Positions 37,101 through 46,143 of a stretch of 64,000 nucleotides of DNA are shown here, piece after piece. The position numbers were made by a program, and so were the translations under genes. The notes beneath the pieces are model-generated. The model ran no database searches. It saw only the letters and a program-made list of their open reading frames with translations, and was not told where the DNA came from. The stretch comes from Flavobacterium sp. (GTDB lineage Bacteria; Bacteroidota; Bacteroidia; Flavobacteriales; Flavobacteriaceae), in the NCBI RefSeq assembly GCF_004295795.1, contig NZ_SEBR01000003.1, positions 170,162 through 234,161 on the forward strand, in the 5' to 3' direction. How positions within the stretch are numbered: the stretch's first letter is position 1; each line of letters starts with the position of its first letter.

Positions 37101-37260
37101 ATTGATCGCATCTGTGAATGCTTTCAAGGAACTCAAGTCGCAAAACGAAAATCTGGCATCGGAAAACAAAACATTGCACGAAAAAGTAAACCGTCAGCAA
37201 GCGATCTTAGAAGCGCTTTTGGCTCGCGTATCCAACTTAGAATCGAAAAAAAATCCATAA
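34183..37260 (+). CDS. Large exported repeat protein with YadA-like head repeats and S74 intramolecular chaperone
   Basis: 1025 residues. Signal peptide 1-18 (L-R-G-Q), N-terminal domain shared with the protein at 20134 (Q-V-G-V-N-T ... D-G-I-L-I-P-R). A module beginning S-L-D-G-S-Y-D-F (about 320) and containing R-K-A-A-F-R-x-G is repeated near 613. Each is followed by about 14-residue units of the type A-x-G-x-x-S-x-A-S-G (about 393-522 and 692-806), as in the head of trimeric autotransporter adhesins. The C-terminus has S-D-E-R-L-K with Ser897/Lys902, the S74 self-cleavage dyad, and a coiled coil. Probably a trimeric surface fibre. No T9SS tail on this protein; the next gene, 1 nt away, encodes one that has it. 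Confidence 0.88.
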   Translation: MKNTLLFLFVLSVVALRGQVGVNTTNPQALLDVPASNAATPTNTDGILIPRVSAFPLTDPTIAQHGMMVFLTAISGGNAPGIYYWDNPTTTWKGIVGSVTGGWGLTGNGGITGANFLGTTNAADLIFRTNNLPRMRIDPQGNGRFGMGLFSDVVSGFSRFEIGSEETEPNDLTLRHSGDDHPVFNIIHNKGTKFGSPVRLVYEDRIGEIKFLTYNGGGPSSFGNLKDAGRIGMMVENNTGSISAGIYFKTTSTASTNDMYLSGSGNLGIGTELPGARLHVVGSMILNNGSQANGRILRSGPTGIATWVDPTSIFGGSLDGSYDFPTAGAGRTIIADAGSVTIAGTDGLVSTGTIASGALAPTGNGVKMFWNPRKAAFRAGLANGNFWDDAQIGEGSAAFGSNTRASGNFAFAAGYDNYANGEAATAFGYSNIVGPGSFAAGYFNDASGTSASALGSENQATAGGAIAVGAENVITGNSGIALGIANSVSSNFGMAFGFINSVSGQRATAFGVQNSALAYGETVVGIGATNYTVTANGASQNRTANATDRVFTVGNAIDSNNNNTLDAAERRNALVILKNGLATLPTVTNALITAETTGKAVVTKEWVQTNSSGSLDSGYDFGGAGSGRTITADAGAVRIEGTAGLQVTGTMNTGAVLDLSGAGTRMFFYPRKAAFRTGGAAAAQFDDENIGLYSFASGSSPVASGYGSTATGINSQATTTAAVALGASVVASGSYSFAVGYAATASGSDARAIGRNSNATGDNSVTLGAFTNTSGTGAMATGQSNFASGDFSLVAGYRNEARSIGEAVFGLGATIYTVSANGESQFGAANNADRLFVVGNATDNNNDQILDAAERSNAMTILKNGRVALGNIIPGGQFQLSLDQGRKPGTNTWTIVSDERLKTIHGSYTKGLSEISQLNPILYNYKNVGKRTFEQKVLETEFSGFSAQEVKQIFPEAVGTDDDGYLNLNIHPILIASVNAFKELKSQNENLASENKTLHEKVNRQQAILEALLARVSNLESKKNP

Positions 37261-37261
37261 A

Positions 37262-38122
37262 ATGAAAAAAAATCTGGCCCTTTTTTTAATGATGTTCGCC
37301 GCATCGATTTGTGCTCAATCTGGCACGGTTTCCATCGGAAGTGAAAATCTCGTGTATCCTGTCATGCCCGTTTTCAGTTTTTACGGCTACAGTTATTCAC
37401 AACAAATCGTATCGAAAGAACGATTCAATCAAGCGGGCGGAACTGCCGGAACGATCACGAAAATCCGCTATTACTGCGAGTCTACGGGAAGCGCGATTAC
37501 GCCTTGGAACAATTGGGCGATTTACATCGGACATACCAACAAGCAAGACTTTCAGGGAGACGATTGGATTCCCGCCTCGCAAATGACGCAGGTTTTCTCT
37601 GGAGAATTTTCACCTGTTGCCGGAACTTGGATCGAATTTGAATTTTCGCAGCCGTTCGTTTACAACAATCTCGATAACATCGTCATCGCGGTCGATGAAA
37701 ATGCCCCGGGTTGGACGGCGGCGAGTGATCCGGCGCAGTTCTATTCGTATATCGACACCGGAAGTAAAGGGATGGCGGTGGTTTCGGACAGTACGAATTT
37801 CGATCCCGAAAATCCTTTGGGCGGCGCAATCCTACATGCTCAGGTTCCGATGCTGCAGTTTGACGGACAGCTTTTGGGTGTTGCTGCGCATTCGAAAAAC
37901 GCTGTTTTGGTCTATCCGAATCCATCGGACAGCATTTTCAATTTTGCTTCGGAATCAGAAATCACGATGATGGAGGTTTTCGATTTGAGCGGACGGAAAA
38001 TTACAAGCGAAAAGGCACAAGGCAGCACCTCGATTGACTTGAGAAAGTTGCAAGCGGCGCAATATTTACTAAGAATTCACAGTATCGACGGCGTTTTTAC
38101 AAACCGGATCGTCAAGCGATAA
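37262..38122 (+). CDS. Exported protein with T9SS type A sorting domain, unknown function
   Basis: 286 residues. Signal peptide 1-18 (I-C-A-Q), a beta-rich N-terminal domain of about 190 residues, and a C-terminal T9SS type A tail (V-Y-P-N-P-S-D ... N-R-I-V-K-R) over the last 75. The start is one base after the stop of the large S74 protein, so they are translated from one message and may form one surface structure. The function is unknown. Confidence 0.85.
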   Translation: MKKNLALFLMMFAASICAQSGTVSIGSENLVYPVMPVFSFYGYSYSQQIVSKERFNQAGGTAGTITKIRYYCESTGSAITPWNNWAIYIGHTNKQDFQGDDWIPASQMTQVFSGEFSPVAGTWIEFEFSQPFVYNNLDNIVIAVDENAPGWTAASDPAQFYSYIDTGSKGMAVVSDSTNFDPENPLGGAILHAQVPMLQFDGQLLGVAAHSKNAVLVYPNPSDSIFNFASESEITMMEVFDLSGRKITSEKAQGSTSIDLRKLQAAQYLLRIHSIDGVFTNRIVKR

Positions 38123-38157
38123 GATAGTAGTTAAGTTTTTTTTTAGTTTTTGGAACG

Positions 38158-38186
38158 CCCTTTTCGCTTTCGTGGAAAGGGTTTTT
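38158..38186 (+). terminator. Terminator of the S74/T9SS protein operon
   Basis: CCCTTTTC pairs with GGAAAGGG (one G-U), followed by five T residues. Confidence 0.72.
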
Positions 38187-38302
38187 CGATTGCTTTTTTT
38201 TCTATGAATGGATTTGCGTGTTAACAATATGCCAATCCTTGTTTAATGCTTCACTTTGAACTAATGATGTCGTAAATTTAAGGGAATATTAAATCTCACA
38301 TT

Positions 38303-39055
38303 ATGTCACTCTTAAAAGATAAAGTTGCCGTCGTTTCGGGCGGAGGTTCGGGAATCGGTCAGGCCGCGGCCCTTGCGTACGCTCGCGAAGGCGCGAAAGT
38401 CGTCGTTTCGGACATCAATGAAGAACACGGAAATGCGACCGTAAAACAAATTGAGGACTTGGGCGGAAAAGCTTTTTTCGTAAAATCGGATGCATCGAAA
38501 GCCATAGACAACAAGGAATTGGTAGAAGCGACGGTTGCCAAATTCGGTAGTTTGGACATCGCTTTCAACAACGCAGGAATCGGCGGAAAGCCAGCGCTCA
38601 CGGGAGAAACCGAGCCGGAAGACTGGGATCGCGTGGTTGCTTTGAACCTGAGCGGTGTTTTTTACGCATGTCGTTACCAGCTCGAACAGATGGACAAACA
38701 GGGCGGAGGCGTGATCGTCAACATGGCGTCAATTCACGGAACGGTCGCCGCTCCAATGACGTCGGCCTATACCGCGACCAAACACGGCGTCGTCGGTTTG
38801 ACCAAAAACATTGCGGCAGAATATGGTCAAAAGAACATTCGTTGCAACGCGGTCGGTCCGGGTTATATCCAAACGCCTTTGCTCGAAGCCAATTTAAGTG
38901 CCGATGCCATGCAAGCTATCGCGTCAAAAGCGACGATGAACAGATTGGGAAAACCCGAAGAAATCGCTGATTTGGTCGTGTATTTGAGTTCGGACAAATC
39001 GTCTTTCGTAACCGGAAGTTATTTTATCGCAGACGGCGGTTATACAGCGGTTTAA
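38303..39055 (+). CDS. Short-chain dehydrogenase/reductase, glucose 1-dehydrogenase-like
   Basis: 250 residues, classical SDR. Nucleotide-binding S-G-G-G-S-G-I-G at 12-19, Asp at the end of the second strand (V-S-D-I) favouring NAD, N-N-A-G, catalytic Ser in N-M-A-S and Y-T-A-T-K, and the C-terminal Y-F-I-A-D-G-G-Y. The substrate cannot be predicted from the sequence. Monocistronic. Confidence 0.9.
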   Translation: MSLLKDKVAVVSGGGSGIGQAAALAYAREGAKVVVSDINEEHGNATVKQIEDLGGKAFFVKSDASKAIDNKELVEATVAKFGSLDIAFNNAGIGGKPALTGETEPEDWDRVVALNLSGVFYACRYQLEQMDKQGGGVIVNMASIHGTVAAPMTSAYTATKHGVVGLTKNIAAEYGQKNIRCNAVGPGYIQTPLLEANLSADAMQAIASKATMNRLGKPEEIADLVVYLSSDKSSFVTGSYFIADGGYTAV

Positions 39056-39096
39056 CGTCAAATCAGTTCGCGGATTTCAGAAAAATCAGATATCGG

Positions 39097-39123
39097 AAAG
39101 CGCCCAATTGCGGACGCTTTTTC
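39097..39123. terminator. Terminator between the SDR gene and the convergent lipoprotein gene
   Basis: AAAGCG and CGCTTT form the base of a hairpin with CC/GG inside, followed by T residues on the plus strand. Confidence 0.6.
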
Positions 39124-39126
39124 GTT

Positions 39127-39855
39127 TTAGTACGAACCGTCTTGATATTCCTCAACCGGATCGTAATTTTTGAATCGCACGTAACTTTCTTCAAAGTGTT
39201 TGCGCAAAATTTGGCGCTGCTTGCCTTTTTTGTCGATTTTGGTCACGGTCAGTGTGTCGTCAAAAGTCTCGACATTGGCGAATTCCCTTAGCGAATCGGA
39301 TTCGATTTTTAGGAAACAGGTCAGTGCTCCGCCGTAAACGTGAAAGCCTTCGATGCAGTCGAGTTCGCGATTGTACTTTAAATTCGGATGCTCGCCCGAA
39401 TTTTTCATCAACGTCAATTCGCGTTTTTTAGGATCGAAAATGATCAACAACCGCATCTCGTTCGCTCGTCTCGCAGCAACGCCGTTCTTGAACGTGAAGT
39501 CGCCATTTCCGTCGTTGTTGAAGTCGGAAAATTCCGGATCACAGCCAACGATGCCGTCTTTATCGAATTTGAGTTGTTGTTTGAGCTTCCATTTCCCGTC
39601 GGATTTTTGGTAAAATCTCACAATCGCGTAAACACTGTCAACCGTCCGGAATTTCCTGAGATCGAGTTTGAAATGTCCTTTGATCCCGATTTTTGTGCTG
39701 TCGACGTAGTGTTCTTCCAAAGCATCAGAATCGGTTTTTTCGACGATGTCCGTTTTCTTATTTTTTGGATCCGGAGTGATTTTTACGTCGGGATTTTTTC
39801 TGCATCCGACGAAAGTCGAAACCAATAGAAGAAGTAAAATCGAAGTATTTTTCAT
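39127..39855 (-). CDS. Lipoprotein of unknown function, XAC2610-like
   Basis: 242 residues. Lipobox F-V-G-C with Cys18. The mature protein contains S-D-F-N-N-D-G-N-G-D-F-T-F, an acidic FG-GAP/calcium-loop-like motif also found in XAC2610-type exported proteins. No catalytic residues recognised. It is downstream of the nuo operon but separated from it by a terminator, so independently expressed. Confidence 0.78.
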   Translation of the reverse strand: MKNTSILLLLLVSTFVGCRKNPDVKITPDPKNKKTDIVEKTDSDALEEHYVDSTKIGIKGHFKLDLRKFRTVDSVYAIVRFYQKSDGKWKLKQQLKFDKDGIVGCDPEFSDFNNDGNGDFTFKNGVAARRANEMRLLIIFDPKKRELTLMKNSGEHPNLKYNRELDCIEGFHVYGGALTCFLKIESDSLREFANVETFDDTLTVTKIDKKGKQRQILRKHFEESYVRFKNYDPVEEYQDGSY

Positions 39856-39887
39856 CGGACAGTAAAACCGAAAGATAGCGCATAAAG

Positions 39888-39918
39888 CAAAAAAGCGCCC
39901 AAAACAGGACGCTCTTTT
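39888..39918 (-). terminator. Terminator of the nuo operon
   Basis: On the minus strand AGCGTCC pairs with GGGCGCT (one G-U) around a 6-nt loop and is followed by six T residues, 19 nt after the nuoN stop. Confidence 0.75.
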
Positions 39919-39936
39919 TATTGCAATTTGGTTTGT

Positions 39937-41331
39937 TTACTTGATGAGGTTCAACACGAATGTCGGATACAATCCTAGCGCGATGTTCAAAAGGATCGAC
40001 ACGATTCCGACGGCGTAAAACACGAAGTTCGCTTTTGGCGCTTCTTCGGTCGCGTCTTTCGTATACATCGCCAAAATGATCTTGAAATAATAACCGACAC
40101 TGATGATCGAATTCACGACACCAACGATTACCATGACCAAATAGCCGGCTTGGATGGTTTGGGTGAACAACGAGAATTTGGCGAAGAATCCGGCGAAAAT
40201 CGGGATTCCGGCCATCGACAAAAGCGAGGCGGCCAAAACCGCGGCCAAAATTGGATTGGTTTTCCCGAGTCCGTTGAAGTTGTAAACGTCTTCGTTGTCT
40301 TTCTCGCGGCAAACGTACAGAATTACTGCAAAAGCGGCGATTCCGGCAAGTGCGTAAGCCGATGCGTAATACAAGAGCGTTCCGGCAGACGAAGAAATGT
40401 TAAGCAATGTCATCAACATGAATCCGGCGTGCGAAATCCCGGAAAACGCGAGAATTCTCTTGACGTTCGTTTGGCGCAAGGCCATAATATTTCCGACAGT
40501 CATCGACGCGATAGAAACAATCATGATAATCATTTCGTATTTGAGCGAAATTTCTCCGTTGGTGAATGCCGTGCTCACGTTCATTCCGGTGAGAAGTTTG
40601 AAGAATGTCGCCATGGCAACGACTTTGGCAAGCGCGCTCATGACGGCTGTCGACAAGGTTGGTGAACCTTCGTAAACATCGGGCGCCCAAAAGTGGAACG
40701 GAACCGCGGCAATCTTGAACAACATTCCAATCGTCAACAGTATGATCCCGATGAAAAACCATTCCGAAGGCAATTCGGCCGATCCCGTCATTTCGGCGAT
40801 TTCGGCAATGTCAAAACTTCCGATCGCTCCATAAATAAGACAGATTCCGAAAAGGATAAAACCGGAAGCGAACGATCCCATAAGGAAGTACTTCATTCCG
40901 GCCTCGTTGCTTTTGATGTTCAGACGGCGGCTTGCGGCCAAGATGTAAAGCGAGATCGAAAAAACCTCGATTCCGAGGAAAAACATCGACAAGTTCCCGA
41001 AAGAAACCATCGCGACCGCGCCCGCAAGCAGGAAAAGTTTGATGGAGACGAAATCGGAGATCTTGGTTTGTACGTTTCGGTAAAAATCGCCACTCAAAGC
41101 GATCAGGAAAACCGCCAAAACGATGAACAGTGCCGAAAACGACACCGAGAAATCGTTGGTTACGATCATGTTGTTGTAGTGGCTTTCGGTCTTGCCATAT
41201 TCGGCAATCGTGATTCCGAGAGCGCCCAAAAGTCCGACGACGGTAAAAGGAACGATGGCCTTGCGCAGGTTCGCGATTTCAAAGAACAGGCACAAAAGAC
41301 CCAATCCCGTTATTGCTAGCAATGTATTCAT
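39937..41331 (-). CDS. nuoN: NADH-quinone oxidoreductase subunit N
   Basis: 464 residues, about 14 membrane helices, antiporter-like proton-pumping subunit of complex I. Characteristic K-I-A-A-V-P-F-H-F-W-A-P-D-V-Y-E-G-S-P with the conserved Lys and Glu, and N-V-K-R-I-L-A-F-S-G-I-S-H-A-G. Last gene of the operon, 15 nt after nuoM. Confidence 0.95.
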   Translation of the reverse strand: MNTLLAITGLGLLCLFFEIANLRKAIVPFTVVGLLGALGITIAEYGKTESHYNNMIVTNDFSVSFSALFIVLAVFLIALSGDFYRNVQTKISDFVSIKLFLLAGAVAMVSFGNLSMFFLGIEVFSISLYILAASRRLNIKSNEAGMKYFLMGSFASGFILFGICLIYGAIGSFDIAEIAEMTGSAELPSEWFFIGIILLTIGMLFKIAAVPFHFWAPDVYEGSPTLSTAVMSALAKVVAMATFFKLLTGMNVSTAFTNGEISLKYEMIIMIVSIASMTVGNIMALRQTNVKRILAFSGISHAGFMLMTLLNISSSAGTLLYYASAYALAGIAAFAVILYVCREKDNEDVYNFNGLGKTNPILAAVLAASLLSMAGIPIFAGFFAKFSLFTQTIQAGYLVMVIVGVVNSIISVGYYFKIILAMYTKDATEEAPKANFVFYAVGIVSILLNIALGLYPTFVLNLIK

Positions 41332-41346
41332 GTCTTTACTGTCGAA

Positions 41347-42783
41347 TTATGACTTGTGGGTATAGTTTACAATTTGGATGATGCTGTCCGAGATCAAATC
41401 TGTGATCGGTTTCGGATAAAGTCCGAAGAAAAACAGCACGGCGATGATCACGCCCATGGTAAGTCCTTCCTGGAAAGTGATGTCGGCAAACGGCTTTTTG
41501 TTGGCCTCGCCAAGCATGACGTTCTGGAACATTTTGAGCATGTAATAAGCACCGAGGATAATCGTCAAACCGCCAATCACCGCATACCAGATTCCAACGG
41601 AAGACAAAGCGTAAAGCACCGTGAATTCTCCAACAAAGTTGAAAGTCGAAGGAAGTGCGACCGATGCCAGCACCAAGATCATGAACATCGAAGTGAACTT
41701 TGGCGCCTGAGCGCGAATTCCGCCCATTTCAGCTATTTCTCGTGTGTTCCATCTTCTGTGGATCACTTCGGCTGCGAAGAAAAGTCCTACGACTACAAAA
41801 CCGTGGGCGATCATTTGGAGCACTGCTCCGCGCAAACCGTCGGCGGTCAGGGTATAAGCTCCGGCGGCAATGAGTCCGACGTGAGCCAGAGACGAATAGG
41901 CGAGGAGTTTCTTGAGATCTTTTTGACGCAAAGCCACGATCGATCCGTAAACCGTTCCGGCGATTCCGAAAATCAGGAAAACGGCCATAAATTGTTTTGC
42001 CGCATAAGGCGCAATAGGCAACTGCCAACGCAAAACGCTGTAAAGTCCCATTTTCAGCATGATTCCCGAAAGCAACATCGTTCCGGCAGTCGGTGCTTTT
42101 TGGTAAACCGAAGCTTGCCAAGTGTGAAACGGAATCAAAGGAATCTTGATGGCGTAAGCGGCGAAAAATCCGAGAAAAATCCAGAACTGTTCGTCAGAGG
42201 AAAGTTGTAGTGAAGAAAGATTCCCGACAAGGAAATTCCCGGCTTTCGTGTACAGATAAGCGAACGAAGCCAACATGAACAACGAACCTGCGAATGTGTA
42301 GATGAAGAATTTGACGACGGCTTTCTGGCGTTCTTTCGGATCGCCGTTGCCCCAATTCAGTGCGATGAAGTAAATCGGGATCAAGGCAAGTTCCCAGAAA
42401 ATGTAGTACAGGATTCCGTCGGCGGCGAGAAAAGTCCCGACCATCGCGAATCCCATGAACAAAACCAGTGAATAGAACGAATTCGGTTTTTTGACTTCGC
42501 TTCCGAAGGTCGAATAAATGATGATTGGAAGCAAAGCTGTCGTAAGCAACAACATCGCGATCGAAAGTCCGTCGCCGGATAGCGCAAAATGAACTTTCGG
42601 ATTCTCCAGCCAAACGCCCAAAACAGCGACATTTTGCTTGGCTTGCACTTTAAGCAACAGTGAAACGGATGCAGCAAAAGCTAAGAGGCTCGTTACCAAA
42701 GCCACTTTTCCCGCGGCCTTCCCTGAGAAAAGCGACACGAGAGTTCCCGCCAAAAGTAAAATCAGAACAATACTTACATCCAT
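41347..42783 (-). CDS. nuoM: NADH-quinone oxidoreductase subunit M
   Basis: 478 residues, antiporter-like membrane subunit that pumps protons. F-W-E-L-A-L-I-P-I-Y-F holds the conserved Glu, A-Y-A-I-K-I-P-L-I-P-F-H-T-W the channel Lys, and L-K-K-L-L-A-Y-S-S-L-A-H is the family signature. The ATG overlaps the nuoL stop (T-A-A-T-G). Confidence 0.96.
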   Translation of the reverse strand: MDVSIVLILLLAGTLVSLFSGKAAGKVALVTSLLAFAASVSLLLKVQAKQNVAVLGVWLENPKVHFALSGDGLSIAMLLLTTALLPIIIYSTFGSEVKKPNSFYSLVLFMGFAMVGTFLAADGILYYIFWELALIPIYFIALNWGNGDPKERQKAVVKFFIYTFAGSLFMLASFAYLYTKAGNFLVGNLSSLQLSSDEQFWIFLGFFAAYAIKIPLIPFHTWQASVYQKAPTAGTMLLSGIMLKMGLYSVLRWQLPIAPYAAKQFMAVFLIFGIAGTVYGSIVALRQKDLKKLLAYSSLAHVGLIAAGAYTLTADGLRGAVLQMIAHGFVVVGLFFAAEVIHRRWNTREIAEMGGIRAQAPKFTSMFMILVLASVALPSTFNFVGEFTVLYALSSVGIWYAVIGGLTIILGAYYMLKMFQNVMLGEANKKPFADITFQEGLTMGVIIAVLFFFGLYPKPITDLISDSIIQIVNYTHKS

Positions 42784-44705
42784 TAGTTAACGATTATTTT
42801 GTTGTAGAACAAATAAGTGACGATGGCGACAACACCAAGCGTGAAAGCGAAAAGGTAGCGTCCGAGGCTTCCGTTTTGCACGAGTTTTCCTTTGTTTCCG
42901 ATGGCATTCGTGACTTTTCCGAATCCGAAAACCAAACTGGAAAGCGCGGTTTCAAGCGTGTCGCGGAAGAAAGTTGCCAACGCGTTTATAGGTTTCACGA
43001 ACACAGTGTCGTAAATCTCATCGACGTAAAATTTGTTGTAAAGCAGTTTGTGGAAGCCCGTCATTTGTGCATCTGCAGGCGGAACTTCTCCTTTTTTGAG
43101 ATATTTCGCATAGGCGATTCCGATACCGATCAAACCTCCAACGACAGCAATCGCCATTAGCATGTAAGCCGTGTTGTCAAGGTGATGTTCGCCTCCGTGC
43201 GCTTTGTGTGCGATGATTGGCGAAAGATAATGGTTGAGCCAGCTGTTTCCAGGCAAACTTAACGCGCCTCCGACAGTGGCCAAAATCGCCAGAATGATAA
43301 GTGGAAACGTGATCAGCGCCGGACTTTCGTGCAGGTGATGTTTTTGTTCGTCGGTGCCGCGGAAGTCTTTGAAGAATGTCAGATACAACAATCGGAACAT
43401 GTAAAATGCGGTCATGATCGACGCCAAAGACGCGATGATCCACAGCGCTTTGTCGGCGTGGAAAGCTGTCATCAAAATTTCATCCTTCGAGAAAAAGCCT
43501 GAGAACGGCGGGATTCCGGAAATCGCAAGCGAAGAAATCAGGAAAGTAATGTAAGTGACCGACATCCATTTCTTGAGTCCGCCCATATTTCTCATATCTT
43601 GTTCGCCGTGCATAGCGTGAATCACCGAACCTGATCCAAGGAAAAGACAAGCCTTGAAGAAAGCGTGCGTGATCACGTGGAAAACAGCGACTTCGTAAGC
43701 GCCAAGTCCTAGAGCCAAAAACATCAGTCCGAGTTGTGAAACGGTCGAATAGGCGAGGACTTTCTTGATGTCGTTTTGCACCAATCCGATTGTGGCTGCG
43801 ACCAAAGCGGTAATTGCTCCAACAACGGCGATGATCGTGTTTACTGTTTGAATCTCAGGAACTAGAGTTACGTCCAATCCGAAAAGAAAATTCAGGCGTA
43901 CGATCATGAAAATTCCCGCAGTTACCATCGTCGCGGCATGAATTAGAGCCGAAACCGGAGTTGGGCCGGCCATCGCGTCTGGCAACCAAGTATAAAGTGG
44001 AATTTGTGCCGATTTTCCGCAAGCTCCGATAAACAAAGCCAACGCGGCTCCGGCGATCAAACCTGTGTTTGCCATGTTCGTTCCGCCGTCTATCGTCATT
44101 TTGAGGTCGGCGTAATCCAGTGTTCCGAACAGTTTCGCCAAAAGGAACATTCCGATAAGGAAGCCCAAATCGCCGATTCGGTTCATGATGAAAGCTTTCT
44201 TGGCCGCATCGTTGTAATCCTGATTCTTGTACCAGAATCCGATAAGCAGATACGAGCAAAGCCCGACGCCTTCCCAGCCGATGAACATCACCAAAAGATT
44301 GCTTCCGGTCACGAGCGTGATCATGAAGAATACGAAAAGGTTCAGGTAAGCGAAGAACTTGTGTCGGTTTTCATCGTCGTGCATGTACGAAACCGAGTAC
44401 AAGTGGATCAACGTTCCGATTCCCGTGACGAACATCAGCCAAAGCAACGACAATTGATCGAGGACGATCGAGAAATTGATCTTGATAGACGCAAGCTCGA
44501 TCCAGTCGAACAACTTGACTTTTACGGCCTGTCCGGTTTGGTTTATCTGGATGAAATAGAAAAGTGTCACAAGAAAAGACACGAACACGGCGAATGTGGC
44601 CAAATAGCCTGCGCCGTTGTGCCCGAGTTTCTTCCCGAAGAACACGTTGAAAAGGAATCCCGCAAATGGTGCGAGCAATAGAAGTAAAATGTAAGCTGTA
44701 TCCAT
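42783..44705 (-). CDS. nuoL: NADH-quinone oxidoreductase subunit L
   Basis: 640 residues, the largest antiporter-like subunit with the long lateral helix at its C-terminus. G-W-E-G-V-G-L-C-S-Y-L-L-I-G-F-W, T-P-V-S-A-L-I-H-A-A-T-M-V-T-A-G and K-K-V-L-A-Y-S-T-V-S-Q-L-G are diagnostic. Starts 7 nt after nuoK. Confidence 0.97.
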   Translation of the reverse strand: MDTAYILLLLLAPFAGFLFNVFFGKKLGHNGAGYLATFAVFVSFLVTLFYFIQINQTGQAVKVKLFDWIELASIKINFSIVLDQLSLLWLMFVTGIGTLIHLYSVSYMHDDENRHKFFAYLNLFVFFMITLVTGSNLLVMFIGWEGVGLCSYLLIGFWYKNQDYNDAAKKAFIMNRIGDLGFLIGMFLLAKLFGTLDYADLKMTIDGGTNMANTGLIAGAALALFIGACGKSAQIPLYTWLPDAMAGPTPVSALIHAATMVTAGIFMIVRLNFLFGLDVTLVPEIQTVNTIIAVVGAITALVAATIGLVQNDIKKVLAYSTVSQLGLMFLALGLGAYEVAVFHVITHAFFKACLFLGSGSVIHAMHGEQDMRNMGGLKKWMSVTYITFLISSLAISGIPPFSGFFSKDEILMTAFHADKALWIIASLASIMTAFYMFRLLYLTFFKDFRGTDEQKHHLHESPALITFPLIILAILATVGGALSLPGNSWLNHYLSPIIAHKAHGGEHHLDNTAYMLMAIAVVGGLIGIGIAYAKYLKKGEVPPADAQMTGFHKLLYNKFYVDEIYDTVFVKPINALATFFRDTLETALSSLVFGFGKVTNAIGNKGKLVQNGSLGRYLFAFTLGVVAIVTYLFYNKIIVN

Positions 44706-44712
44706 TTTTGGT

Positions 44713-45033
44713 TTATCCTTTGAGATTTTTCAAATTATCGAGGTCGATGGAAGCAAGGTTGCGGAAAATCGACACTACAATCGCGAGACCGACGGCGACT
44801 TCGGCCGCAGCCACAGCCATCGAAAAGAACACGAAAACCTGGCCCTGCGCATCCTGATGATAGGTGGAAAAGGCCACGAACAAAAGGTTTACGGCGTTCA
44901 GCATGATTTCGATCGACATGAAAACGATGATGGCGTTTCTTCTGTAAAGCACACCAAAAACACCAATACTGAACAAGATCACGCTCAGGAAGATGTAGTT
45001 TTCAATACCGATCTCATTAAGAATATTTCCCAT
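44713..45033 (-). CDS. nuoK: NADH-quinone oxidoreductase subunit K
   Basis: 106 residues, three membrane helices. Contains the conserved membrane Glu in [12 protein letters not shown] and the second Glu in [10 protein letters not shown]. Overlaps nuoJ by one base. Confidence 0.96.
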   Translation of the reverse strand: MGNILNEIGIENYIFLSVILFSIGVFGVLYRRNAIIVFMSIEIMLNAVNLLFVAFSTYHQDAQGQVFVFFSMAVAAAEVAVGLAIVVSIFRNLASIDLDNLKNLKG

Positions 45034-45548
45034 CAGTTCTTCTCGGTTTTTTCACGTTTAGACAATAACACCGCACCAATCATGGCCACGAGCAAAAGCA
45101 CGGAGGCGAATTCGAACGGCACCATATATTCGTTCAGGAGCACTTGTCCCAAAACTTTGATCGATTGGTAGTCCTGTCCGGTGTTGTCGTAATCTCCGGT
45201 AATCGGTTTTGATTGAATGAAGATCGCAAGCAAAACCATAGAAGTCAGGATGAAAATGATTCCTGCCGCAAGTCGCGTCACACGAGGTTTGTGCACTTCG
45301 TCTTCCTTGTTCAGGTTCATGAGCATGACCGTAAAAAGGAACAAGATCATGATCGCTCCAGAATAGACGATAATGTGAACGACTGCAAGGAATTGGGCGT
45401 TGAAAAGCAGGTAGTGTCCGGCAACCGAAAAGAAACACAAAACGAGGTAAATCGCACTGTGAATAGGTTGTTTGGTGAAAATCGTTAGGAAAGCGGTAGC
45501 CAATGTGATGGCCGAAAGCACGCAGAATATAAGTAAAACTGTTGACAT
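45033..45548 (-). CDS. nuoJ: NADH-quinone oxidoreductase subunit J
   Basis: 171 residues, five membrane helices; [17 protein letters not shown] is the conserved helix with the pi-bulge. Start and stop overlap the neighbours by one base. Confidence 0.95.
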   Translation of the reverse strand: MSTVLLIFCVLSAITLATAFLTIFTKQPIHSAIYLVLCFFSVAGHYLLFNAQFLAVVHIIVYSGAIMILFLFTVMLMNLNKEDEVHKPRVTRLAAGIIFILTSMVLLAIFIQSKPITGDYDNTGQDYQSIKVLGQVLLNEYMVPFEFASVLLLVAMIGAVLLSKREKTEKN

Positions 45549-46090
45549 TAGTTCTGCTTGTGTTTAGAGTTTGCCATGGCCATTTCAAGCGGCATTACCA
45601 ATTTGTCTTTTCCGAAGATGAAATCCTCGCGCTCGTAACTCGCCGGAACCAACACTTTCGATTCTGTCAGGTAAATCGCGTCTTTCGGACAAGCTTCTTC
45701 GCACAATCCACAGAAAATGCAACGCAACATGTTGATTTCGTAGACCGATGCGTATTTCTCCTCGCGATACAAATGTTTTTCGTCAGGTTTTCTTTCCGAT
45801 GCTGTCATCGTGATGGCTTCCGCCGGACAAGAAAGCGCGCACAATCCGCAGGCCGTGCAGTTCTCGCGACCTTGTTCGTCCCGCTTCAACATGTGCTGGC
45901 CGCGCCAAACCGCCGATCGCTCGCGGACTTCTTCGGGATATTTTACCGTCACCTTGCGCGTAAACAAGTGTTGGATCGTAATCCACAAACCTTTTACGAT
46001 CGCCACCAGATACAAGCTCTCCCAAAAAGTCATCTTTTTGTTCGAAACCTCTTTTTTGCGTCCTGACAAGGACATCGTCTGTACTGACAT
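45548..46090 (-). CDS. nuoI: NADH-quinone oxidoreductase subunit I
   Basis: 180 residues, peripheral ferredoxin-like subunit with two 4Fe-4S motifs, C-T-A-C-G-L-C-A-L-S-C-P and C-I-F-C-G-L-C-E-E-A-C-P, that pass electrons toward NuoB and quinone. Starts 53 nt after nuoH; a second Met at codon 6 or 20 could also start. Confidence 0.95.
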   Translation of the reverse strand: MSVQTMSLSGRKKEVSNKKMTFWESLYLVAIVKGLWITIQHLFTRKVTVKYPEEVRERSAVWRGQHMLKRDEQGRENCTACGLCALSCPAEAITMTASERKPDEKHLYREEKYASVYEINMLRCIFCGLCEEACPKDAIYLTESKVLVPASYEREDFIFGKDKLVMPLEMAMANSKHKQN

Positions 46091-46143
46091 TTCTATTTTC
46101 TTTAATTCGCTTTCGCGATTTTAGTTCTTTCTTGAACGAGCTA

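Noticed and set aside
41356..42210. 284-codon plus-strand ORF within nuoM
   Set aside because: Antisense to a clear membrane subunit; charged, low-information peptide typical of shadow frames.
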